64,000 nt of DNA from NCBI GenBank assembly GCA_033032175.1, contig CM065323.1, forward strand, positions 12,152,001-12,216,000. The letters run 5' to 3'. The notes under the pieces are model-generated. The model saw only the letters and a program-made list of their open reading frames with translations. It did no database searches and was not told the origin of the DNA. Below are positions 58,101-64,000 of the stretch, piece after piece (position 1 is the stretch's first letter; each line of letters begins with the position of its first letter). The translations under genes were made by a program, and so were the position numbers. The stretch is from Saturnia japonica. Its lineage: Eukaryota; Arthropoda; Insecta; Lepidoptera; Saturniidae.

Positions 58101-61100
58101 GTCTGTGTATACTCACTGCCAGCGGGTATTAGGTGAAACGCGATTCACCTTCGAGGAGCTAACCACCCTTTTCACCAAAGTGGAGGCTGTGCTAAACTCG
58201 CGTACTCTGTGCCCGTTGAGTATGGATCCCGCGGATTATGACGCATTAACTCCGGGACATTTTTTAATCGGACAACTCTTAGTGGCCTTACATGAGTATC
58301 CATACATTGACGTAAATATCGGTAGGTTAGTTCGGTATCAAATAATAAAAAAATTGTCACAATATTTTTGGAACAGATAGCGTAGTGAGTATTTACATAT
58401 ACTACAGCAGCGGTATAAATGGACCTCACAGACTCCCCCTCCAAAATTAAATGATTTAGTTTTAATAAAAGATGGAAATCTTTCTCCCTTCTTTGGCGTC
58501 TCGGCCGGCTAATCTAACTTCTTCCCGGCAAAGATAATATCATCAGGTTGCTGAAGTGAAAACGCAGCAGGGGGTCACCATGCGCCCCATTTCTAAATTA
58601 TGTAGACTACCTATGCCTAACTAGGAACCAAGTTAATTGCTTGGTTGGCGGGGGGATGTTCGGGCTCATAAATTGGTTAGGCGTATGCCAAATTGTTTTA
58701 TTTTTTTAAATACCCCCACAATCAAAATCGGAGATGACTGGTCACTTGCGCGTGGTACTCGGACGGATACCGGCGCGGCGGCTAACGTCTCATGACACAT
58801 TTGTTAAAGTAACGGCAGTATAGTGCATACGGAAAGGTGCTGTGCATATTTCGGCCATGGCGTTTGGAGTAATCAGTAAAGCATTTGGATTCTGAATCAT
58901 TCGGATAAACATCATCGGCGGCAAGCTCGGTGGCAAAAGATAAGTGAGCCTTCATCTCGATTATAGTATCCCATATTTGGCGGTTATTTTGTGTGGTATC
59001 TACTTCCAGCCAGCTTAAAAATATACAGTCCACTCTTTCTACAAAAGTAGATTATCACACCCGATGTGTGGTGGTGGTTGCCACCACAAGGTTAGAACAG
59101 AAAAGTAAGTTGTAATTATGTTTTTATCAATTACCTTAAACCATCTAACCGAATCCGTTGTTGTGTGGGGAAGAAGACATTTAACTTTTTTTGATTCTCC
59201 TTGCAAAATGTATACTTCATGAACATTTTCATAATCAACATCCTCTAAAAAAACCATTAATAGTTATTATTCATTTTATATTTACAACTATAGTAGATAT
59301 AAAAATATAACTTCCCATACCTGTAACAATCCCGTTGAAGGACTGTGTATCGGAACCTAGTGTATTTTTAGCTGTGCACCAGTATGCCTTTGTGTCTGCT
59401 ACAACTGGATTATTAATAACTAGAGCTCCATCTTCGATGTAATATTTTTGGTCTGGGAACATACAAACATTTGAAATATATTTATACCTTGCTTGTATTA
59501 TGAAAATCTAAATTAATACACTGCACAAACTACGAACAAAATCTTACACTTTTATTAATTATTACATTAATTATAAAGACAATTATAATATGATCCAGTG
59601 GAAAAAAATATGCAACCGTATGGAGGATGATTCGTAATGTCGAAGCTGTAAAATTAAAATTAATACTTAATGTGTGTATGTGTGTCTGTGTGTGTGTGTG
59701 TTATATTATTGTCAAGTTTACCTTTCACAATATTTTCTCCACCTTTGCGAAGGGCCCAACTGATATCTGGTTTTGGGTATCCAGTAACATTACAAGGAAT
59801 TCTCAAGGCAACATCTCCTATTAAGCCTTTAAATATTTTAAATTTATTGTTTATCCTTGCTGGAGCTAAAACAATATAGAGTGTTAAAAATAATAAAACT
59901 AATTTCAAGAAATATGATATGCAACAAGAAAAATCTTTGAAACAATAATTTAAAAATACTAAGGAATTTATATAAAGTGACAGGCTGTATGTCTAAGCAG
60001 CAGTTCTGATGTTAAAATAAAAAGAGGATACTTCAATTATTTATACGAACTAATAATCTTCATAAAATAACCTATATAAAAAAATCTTACCTTCAACGAC
60101 TAGTTCTGCGGTAACTTCATGGTTGCCTAGTGCATTCATAGCAACACATTTGTAAATTCCAGCATCCGCCAACAAAGCACTCTTAATATTTAACTGCTCT
60201 CCTACATTTGATAAGCTTTGGAATGTATCCATTTCTTTTCTTTTAAAATACCATGTGACCGTAGGCTTGGGAACACCTTGCAATATTCTAAAAAACGATT
60301 AAAATTATTGTAAAAATTTAAATTCCAGGAACGTTTAAAGCATTTAAAAAGGTAGGGCTTACTTGCAAGATATAGTTGCTGACGTATTCTCTTTCACAAT
60401 CATAAGATATACTGATGTCGTTAGTTTAGGTTCCACTAAAATAAATAAATATTTATTATTATTATTTATTACACTAGCAGCTCTTCGAGCTGATACGTGT
60501 ATATCAATACACTAGCGTTTTCAAAGTTTTTAAATGTTTATCTAATCTATTTTTAAAACAGTTTACTGACGATGAACTAATGACCATTTCTGGAAAAGTG
60601 TTCCACTTAGTAACTACTCTCTTAGAAAAGAAGGGTTACTATTGCATGAAGTCTTGTATAATTTATGAATTATCCTTTTAAATTTGTACTTGGGCACAAA
60701 GTGATACAAGTTTTGAATATCTGATAAGTTTTAGTATTAATTTAATATTTTGTGTTTCTATGACATCACCTCTATTTCTTCATTCTTTCGATGTATTTAA
60801 CTTAGATTGAATAAGACGCTGTTATAAATAAACGAAAATCTTAACTTCATGCTTTTGAAGTGTCTACAACTATTACAAATACTCGTAAACAGTAGAAGGC
60901 CATACTCACTTAAATCATTTATGTAGAGATTTACATCATAGCTCTGGTTTTCTTTTTCATCAGAAATTAACGTAACACTGCATCTATATTTTCCACGTAG
61001 TTCCAAATCCATATAATTAATAATCAATGTAGATCCATTTGAAGATAAATAGTATTTATCTGATGGTTTTAGGGTTTCCATAATACTACTTTTTTCTGAT

Positions 61101-63668
61101 TTAAAGAACCATTTAATTTTAACAGGCAATTCTGAGTTGACTTTGCAGGGAATTATATACGATTTTCCATATCCAAGATTCATTGTCTCTGAAAATAAAT
61201 AGGAGAATATTCAAGAAAGTTAGTAATGCTTAAAATCTACGTAGAGACTGTTTTTAGTAATTCACTAGAAAATTATATTATGGTAAATAATTAGTGACAA
61301 GTCGAATTTGCCTCTGGGTTTATTTTTGTTGATGTATGCGCAATGCAAACAATTTTATTTAAATCCATATAAGTTTACTGAGCTTTCTATGGTTTGGGTT
61401 GGACTAAACTTGAAAACTACCATGACCTTAATCATGGCAATTAGAATCCTAATAATCGTATTTATTTAATAACAGTTTAATGATTACAAGAAGTTACCGA
61501 AATTGAGTTTCTTACTGGTACATTTCTGTGATAAGGATGTTCCTGAAATTACTTTCCTGGGCCTAAATTGCTTAAACTTTATTTGTATTTCCTTCATCTA
61601 TATTTTCGATTAACTTGTAATTACCTAATTTTGATTTGATATGTCACATTTGTTAAATTTACTTCCAGATATGTCATCCGCGTAATAATAAATCATCCGC
61701 GTAATATTTAATACAGGTACAGGTACAGGTTTTAAATTAATAATTGTTTATATAATACCTTCCTGTAAACCATGCCTTTGAAATGGAGATAAAACCGTGA
61801 CATCAATGGCTTCAACGGTAGAACCTCGAGAATTTGAAGAATAACAATAATATTTCCCCGAATGATTTATGTTATTCAGAGTTATAGTGCTTGCATATTC
61901 GTTGTACGTTTCTCCCTTATGGTTTTGAGAAAGCTAAAAATACATACAATAAAAACTCAGAAGGCATTACTTAATTTTTTGAAAATATTAATAAGATAAA
62001 CAAACACACATTGAATTAATGAAACTTTAATTTACTATTCATTTTATTGCTATAAATATTTTCTTCAAAGATGGATTTACTTTCAAAGTTAATTAGCGAA
62101 TGATTTAAGTTTAAAATTTTATTTATAATAGTGTATCGAAGTCTAGAAGTTTGCTTTTTACCACCATTGTTAGGGGCACTAAAAGATCCAAAACATAACA
62201 TGTAATATTTTTTTGGCAACAAAATACATAAAATAATTCTGAAATTCTTGTTTAAAATGAAAATTATATTAGGTCCTTTACCTATGAAATTGCCGTTCTA
62301 CAGACCTAAAGACCTATTATTAAGTAATTGAGTTTTGTCGTTGTCGTAGAGGGAGAAACAGATAATGACACCTTTTTTGAAACTGACTATACAGCTTTAT
62401 CATAAAGTCTACAGTCTTTTGGTCTTACCTACGCTCTGGTATCTTATTTCATTTAAAAACATTCAAAAAAATAAAGCACTTAAATTTCAAAACATCTACA
62501 AACGGAAAAATTTGATAATTTATTTTTAGACTCTATCACTTATAATTTGCTTAGTTTTGGTACTGAGACAGTAACAGACTCAAAAGATATACATTGTATT
62601 ATATTAGTGAACAACGTGTAAAAACATTGATAGTAAATTTTGTTGTACATAAAAACTAATTGCCACTTTTACCGTAAAAATCTCTAAATCAGCTTTTTCT
62701 CACAAATCTGATTTTGTTAGTTATTTAACTAACTCTCTTCGGCAGCAATATAAATGAAAATAATAGTTTACCCGAGTATGAGATGGTATTACTACGTTAT
62801 TATCATCTCGCCATTCTACTTTTGGTTCTGGATTTGCTGACACATAAGACGTCACTGATATCGTACTGCCATATTTTACACTAATCTTGGGTCCTTTGTC
62901 AATGATTATTTTAGGTTTTGATGTAACGATAAGTTCTGAAATAGCGTAGAATATAATTAGGTACTACTGTTATGGGCGTTTGAAAAGCAAATTCTTTATA
63001 TAATACTATTGTTACTAATCCACTTACTTACGAATAAAAAGACGATAAGCACAATAAACAATCAATAAACATTTTAACTGAATAATCTGTGAATATTAAT
63101 GGTTGATAACGATGTCAAATTCAAGGTCAAAATAATATAGAAGTAGTGATAGTACTTTCTTTACACTTTCGACGGGACGATAAGTACTGATAAATTTTAA
63201 AATGACCTTGGCCTGAGGTAAGCTGGTAAAGTAAATATGAAAATATCATAGGGTTGATTCCCACTAAATCTATTAAAATTCTTGTATGAAATTACAAAAT
63301 TAGGAATAAAAATTACATTATCACCATTGTCACGAAGTTTTATTAATTTGATAGTTTAACACTGCAGTATTAACTATAATCCTATCGTCATGAGTGATAT
63401 ACTTATTTCAACACAAAATAATTAGGAATAATATGAGTTAAAAATGGTAACAAACAGTTAGCGAAATATTATGATAATTATAATACCTGTGTCATGTTCA
63501 TCTCGACCGGCCGCATTTTCCGCTACACATTTAAATGTACCAGAGAGTGAAAAACTGTTTATGTTTAATGTAAGTTCATCCATATTATCAGGCAAAGGTT
63601 CATAAGATAAAGACGACGCTGTTTTAAAATACCAAAATATTGTAGGTTTTGGTTTTGCTACAAGAATT
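42959..63668 (-). CDS. Gene C: Ig-array protein with C-terminal pseudo-nuclease domain (5' partial)
   Basis: Fourteen - strand exons join in phase: 63668-63487, 62935-62772, 61933-61759, 61188-60910, 60435-60363, 60287-60091, 59865-59722, 59452-59321, 59244-59135, 49447-49214, 45341-45200, 44967-44318, 43683-43555, 43159-42959. All have GT-AG junctions. It holds seven Ig domains (the first seen only in its second half), one more than gene A: the domain coded by 59865-59722 and 59452-59321. The C-terminal nuclease-like domain reads KGQ instead of RGH. A 4.1 kb segment with one Ig half-exon is duplicated inside it (51237-59327). The 5' part lies beyond the window. Inferred extracellular; function unknown. 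Confidence 0.85.
43555..43683 (-). CDS. Gene C exon: pseudo-nuclease domain, part 2
   Basis: The exon follows ATTTACAG and ends AAG/GTATAT. It reads TSWSEIEDVLRTQL, then LSVWSGASKYTERNGG and IPRYLWK. W..IED retains the active-site Glu. 129 nt, phase 0-0, as in gene A. Confidence 0.88.
44318..44967 (-). CDS. Gene C exon: pseudo-nuclease domain, part 1
   Basis: The exon (650 nt) follows TTATTTTCAG and ends AGG/GTAAGT. It reads DCLLNRDNELAINAPV, IDITCDHENKLVF, SDFHCDRQVMPVIKK, IRVGFSGKTFIEAYEVCLD, LPLYTYITL, then CCYTKGQLVNATDVTFG, MQTSTY and NAVPIW. These follow the insect non-specific endonuclease order (VGF....F...YEVC.D....PLYT; RGH....DF..G.Q..T; NA.P.W). Arg-Gly-His is Lys-Gly-Gln here, so this copy keeps the Gly but loses the catalytic His. 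Confidence 0.88.
45200..45341 (-). CDS. Gene C exon: second half of Ig domain 7
   Basis: The exon follows CTTTTTGCAG and ends AAAG/GTAAAC. It reads AEWFYNGQPLESARNIF, then WGKYSCRIKNVHGTVE. Length 142 nt and phase 0-1, as in gene A 13492-13633. Confidence 0.87.
45525..45670 (+). mobile_element. LINE reverse transcriptase fragment in gene C intron
   Basis: A short frame reads WITSYMDNTSQALVIKY, then VPPGVPQGLLLGPLLYTMYV. GVPQG.LLGPLLY is the B motif of LINE reverse transcriptases. Confidence 0.75.
45675..46590. other. Gene C intron, no gene
   Basis: AT-rich, with a GATGGCGCCATCTAGTTATA box at 46254. No exon was recognised. Confidence 0.5.
46612..47080 (+). repeat. Interspersed repeat with three about 130-bp tandem units
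   Basis: It opens CCATACTATAATATTACAAA and CGAAAGTAATTCTATCTGTC, the head of a common lepidopteran repeat. Three units start at about 46686, 46816 and 46945 with AA(C/T)CAATTT(T/C)(G/A)ATGAATTTT, and each continues to an AAAATAGGGGAT-type box and AAGAA(C/T)CCA. Units differ by scattered changes. Confidence 0.75.
47160..49190. other. Gene C intron, mixed repeats, no gene
   Basis: Two related boxes at 47272-47315 and 47668-47710 (TTCTTTTGGTTT, GAGATCAGT, GTGTATAT) show an internal duplication. A small hairpin (CGGCTATAA...TTATAGCCG) lies at about 48250-48273. No Ig or nuclease exon was found. Confidence 0.5.
49214..49447 (-). CDS. Gene C exon: end of Ig domain 6 and start of Ig domain 7
   Basis: The exon follows CTTTTCAAG and ends ACG/GTGAGC. 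It reads NGNLMNITGSYLNF, MDGNYTCRVSNSLGSNSD, then EGDLNCEVSAKPTAT. Length 234 nt, as in gene A 12537-12770. Confidence 0.87.
49480..50015 (+). mobile_element. Helitron-like non-autonomous repeat, copy 3
   Basis: It begins GCTAATATTATAAAGCTGAA, has CACTAATCTCTGGAACTAAG, CCCGAACTGCTTTAACCGCG and TTAATGATACGGAAATACAA, and ends near GGACATAGTTAGT. It matches copies at 14525 and 24177. Confidence 0.6.
50280..50476 (+). mobile_element. Short Helitron-like element (197 bp)
   Basis: It starts TCCTACTAATATTATAAATG after an A and ends GCGGGTACAGCTAG before a T. Helitrons insert between A and T with TC and CTRR ends, so both ends fit. Confidence 0.65.
50492..51730 (-). mobile_element. Mariner transposon with both TIRs, inactivated transposase
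   Basis: Ends TTAGGTCTTTACCTATGAAA and the inverted right end near 51730 are mariner TIRs. The - strand frame starts MDTLKIRVIMEYEYRRGSNA at 51540, with HTH region VKTILVHLRQIGKVKKLDKW. It is frameshifted near 51170, has a stop in the TCDEKW motif (codon after DEK), keeps HDNARPHTA, and is deleted just before TDYYFFQDL. Hence inactive. Confidence 0.88.
52020..55048 (+). mobile_element. BEL/Pao LTR retrotransposon remnant (copy 1)
   Basis: The + strand shows, in order, protease-like KARALLDLGSQLTIIKSSLV (about 52260), RNase H-like GFCDGSSLGFAAAVYIRSED (about 52610), the connection region RINWRHVPGEMNCTDIASQG and SLCWGPDWL, a zinc-binding region, the integrase segment VGTDFAGPFYIK then CGTNF, and NPPASPNFGDLFEAAVKSV. 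The reverse transcriptase between protease and RNase H is missing. The order and PNFGDLFEAAVKS fit BEL/Pao. Stops and frameshifts abound. Confidence 0.85.
54608..55048 (+). repeat. 3' LTR of the BEL/Pao remnant (copy 1)
   Basis: A purine tract (GGCGGGGGA) precedes TGTTCGGGCT at 54608, and the stretch ends GTTAGAACA at 55048, giving TGTTC...GAACA inverted ends and 441 bp. It ends 36 bases from the exon 55084 splice donor. No matching 5' LTR was seen. Confidence 0.65.
55084..55193 (-). CDS. Second copy of the Ig domain 6 half-exon (duplicate copy 1)
   Basis: This is identical to 59135-59244, including both splice sites. If the 4 kb tandem duplication is real, the transcript could use either copy as mutually exclusive choices; using both would put two first halves in a row (upstream copy ends phase 0, this one needs phase 1), so both cannot be spliced together in frame. 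If the duplication is an assembly artefact there is only one exon. Confidence 0.5.
56060..59099 (+). mobile_element. BEL/Pao LTR retrotransposon remnant (copy 2)
   Basis: Same content as 52020-55048 with 11 more bases. The integrase part reads further in one frame here (57584-57973: VGTDFAGPFYIKTSTLRN, SKAVHLEVVGDLSVEAFITA, DCGTNF), because copy 1 carries frame-breaking deletions. Its 3' LTR is 58657-59099 (443 bp). Confidence 0.85.
58657..59099 (+). repeat. 3' LTR of the BEL/Pao remnant (copy 2)
   Basis: TGTTCGGGCT...GTTAGAACA, as in copy 1, preceded by a GGCGGGGGGA purine tract. Confidence 0.65.
59135..59244 (-). CDS. Gene C exon: first half of Ig domain 6 (duplicate copy 2)
   Basis: The exon follows TTTTTTTAG and ends AAG/GTAATT. 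It reads EDVDYENVHEVYILQG, then SKKVKCLLPHTTTDSVRW. It corresponds to gene A 4296-4411 ([20 protein letters not shown]). It ends in phase 0, fitting exon 49447-49214. An identical copy lies at 55084-55193. Confidence 0.83.
59321..59452 (-). CDS. Gene C exon: second half of Ig domain 5
   Basis: The exon follows TGTTCCCAG and ends ACAG/GTATGG. It reads DQKYYIEDGALVINNP, then TKAYWCTAKNTLGSDT. The breakpoint of the 4 kb tandem duplication falls 7 bases inside the 3' end of this exon. Confidence 0.83.
59668..59702. repeat. (GT)n microsatellite
   Basis: TGTGTGTATGTGTGTCTGTG and further GT units just downstream (on the - strand) of the donor of exon 59722-59865. Confidence 0.85.
59722..59865 (-). 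CDS. Gene C exon: first half of Ig domain 5 (absent from gene A)
   Basis: The exon follows TTGTTTTAG and ends AAAG/GTAAAC. It reads APARINNKFKIFKG, then VALRIPCNVTGYPKPDISW, with Cys and Trp. No counterpart lies between exons 4042 and 4296 of gene A, so this domain was gained in C or lost in A. Confidence 0.83.
60091..60287 (-). CDS. Gene C exon: second half of Ig domain 4
   Basis: The exon follows TTTTTTAG and ends GAAG/GTAAGA. It reads ILQGVPKPTVTWYFKRKEMD, then DAGIYKCVAMNALGNHEV. It is 197 nt, as in gene A 3846-4042, with strong sequence similarity. Confidence 0.87.
60363..60435 (-). CDS. Gene C exon: first half of Ig domain 4
   Basis: The exon follows TATTTTAG and ends TGCAA/GTAAGC. 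It reads EPKLTTSVYLMIVKEN, then SATISCK. It is 73 nt, as in gene A. Confidence 0.82.
60450..60790 (-). mobile_element. Probable LINE-derived remnant in gene C intron
   Basis: The - strand gives broken frames such as FVPKYKFKRIIHKLYKTSCN and SFLREWLLSGTLFQKW. They look like the C-terminal part of a Jockey/CR1-type ORF, but the match is weak. Confidence 0.35.
60910..61188 (-). CDS. Gene C exon: complete Ig domain 3
   Basis: The exon follows ATTTTCAG and ends TTAA/GTGAGT. It reads NLGYGKSYIIPCKVN, VKIKWFFKSEKS, then LRGKYRCSVTLISDE. The 279-nt length equals gene A 2428-2706. Confidence 0.87.
61195..61755. other. Gene C intron, nothing recognised
   Basis: AT-rich. A short ACAGGTACAGGTACAGG run lies at about 61714-61730. 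Confidence 0.5.
61759..61933 (-). CDS. Gene C exon: second half of Ig domain 2
   Basis: The exon follows TTTTTAG and ends GAAG/GTATTA. It reads LSQNHKGETYNEYASTI, then SGKYYCYSSNSRGSTVE, then SPFQRHGLQEG, a linker like [11 protein letters not shown] in gene A. The Cys here has no partner in the domain. Confidence 0.82.
62268..62315. mobile_element. Solo mariner terminal inverted repeat
   Basis: TTAGGTCCTTTACCTATGAA with ATTGCCGTTCTAC follows TA and matches the mariner end at 50492. It is followed almost at once by a second GACCTATTA, so only the ends seem left after a deletion. Confidence 0.6.
62772..62935 (-). CDS. Gene C exon: first half of Ig domain 2, lacking its B-strand cysteine
   Basis: The exon follows TATTTCAG and ends CGG/GTAAAC. 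It reads ELIVTSKPKIIIDKG, then STISVTSYVSANPEPKVEW. At the place where gene A has LACKV and gene B has LTCKV, this copy has VTSYV, so the first Ig cysteine is lost. The partner Cys in the next exon stays. Confidence 0.85.
62935..63480. other. Gene C intron, nothing recognised
   Basis: No exon or repeat family seen between exons 62935 and 63487. Confidence 0.5.
63487..63668 (-). CDS. Gene C exon: second half of first visible Ig domain
   Basis: The exon follows TTTTTCACAG and ends ACAG/GTATTA. It reads ILVAKPKPTIFWYFKTA, then SGTFKCVAENAAGRDE. Same 182-nt length, phase and sequence type as gene A 470-651 ([11 protein letters not shown]). The matching first half is not found before the window end. 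Confidence 0.85.
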
Positions 63669-63674
63669 CTGTGA

Positions 63675-64000
63675 AAAATAATAATAACAGTGTTATCACA
63701 ACTTTTTATATTATGCTTTGAACGTCAAAGAATGAAATGGAATTTCACATCTAAATCCCTAAAGCGTAGATAAAACTTATCACAAATTTTGTTTCAGCTG
63801 AGAACGTACCATTAGTTTTTAGCCTTAAACGCCAAAGTGTTATAGAGCCTTGTATTTTATGCTTATTTATATCAAAATATCTGGATGTTTTCGAGAAACC
63901 AATTACATATATATATTATTATATATATAATTATTTAATTTTATTTATTTATTAATTTTATATAATTAATTTAATTATTTAATATTATATATATTATTTT
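63675..64000. other. Gene C upstream intron, AT-rich end
   Basis: I looked for the 73-nt first half of the first Ig domain, which lies 320 bases from its partner in gene A, and did not find it. The last 100 bases are nearly pure AT. Confidence 0.5.

Larger units (their letters stand above)
55277..59327. repeat. 4.05 kb tandem duplication, copy 2
   Basis: Copy 2 of the block. Its left junction joins the exon end GTTACAG (- strand) to the mid-mariner position, with AAT microhomology. The mariner piece here (55277-55690) stops at the junction, so the mariner is whole only at copy 1. Confidence 0.93.

Overview
The window reads as AT-rich insect nuclear DNA, most likely Lepidoptera. Genes are split into many short exons. 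Introns are full of Helitron-like repeats (AT-rich heads, CTAG tails), mariner and Tc1 elements, Jockey- and RTE-type LINE fragments and a BEL/Pao LTR element. I cannot name the species.

The real gene content is a cluster of three paralogous multi-exon genes for secreted or extracellular modular proteins. Gene A is on the + strand (13 exons, 78-17307; its 5' part lies before the window). Gene B is on the - strand (13 exons, 40077 down to 26683; complete 5' end). Gene C is on the - strand (14 exons, 63668 down to 42959; its 5' part lies beyond the window). Gene B shows the full layout: signal peptide, hemicentin-type von Willebrand A domain, hemicentin-like middle region, Ser/Thr-rich linker, two Ig domains, then a three-exon C-terminal domain homologous to the insect DNA/RNA non-specific endonuclease (dsRNase-like, Endonuclease_NS) family. 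Genes A and C have six to seven visible Ig domains followed by the same C-terminal domain. In all three the catalytic RGH motif has become RTQ, KRQ or KGQ, so the nuclease domain is probably a pseudoenzyme reused as a binding module. Exon lengths and intron phases match almost base for base between A and C.

Layout: 1-17.3 kb gene A, with an 8.1 kb TE-filled intron (4.4-12.5 kb); 17.4-26.6 kb TE-rich spacer holding Tc1, a Jockey LINE, a TIR element, a mariner, and at 23.3-23.46 kb a decayed copy of a gene B-like first exon; 26.7-40.1 kb gene B, with a 1-nt frameshift in its last exon and one GC-AG intron; 40.1-42.9 kb spacer with a broken hAT transposase; 43-64 kb gene C, whose 4.1 kb block (51237-59327), carrying a mariner piece, a BEL/Pao remnant and half an Ig domain, is present twice in tandem. 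The two copies differ mainly by eleven single-base deletions, all in the first copy, which looks more like an assembly artefact than evolution.

I translated exons by eye and joined them by splice-site consensus, reading phase and paralogue comparison. No database search was possible.
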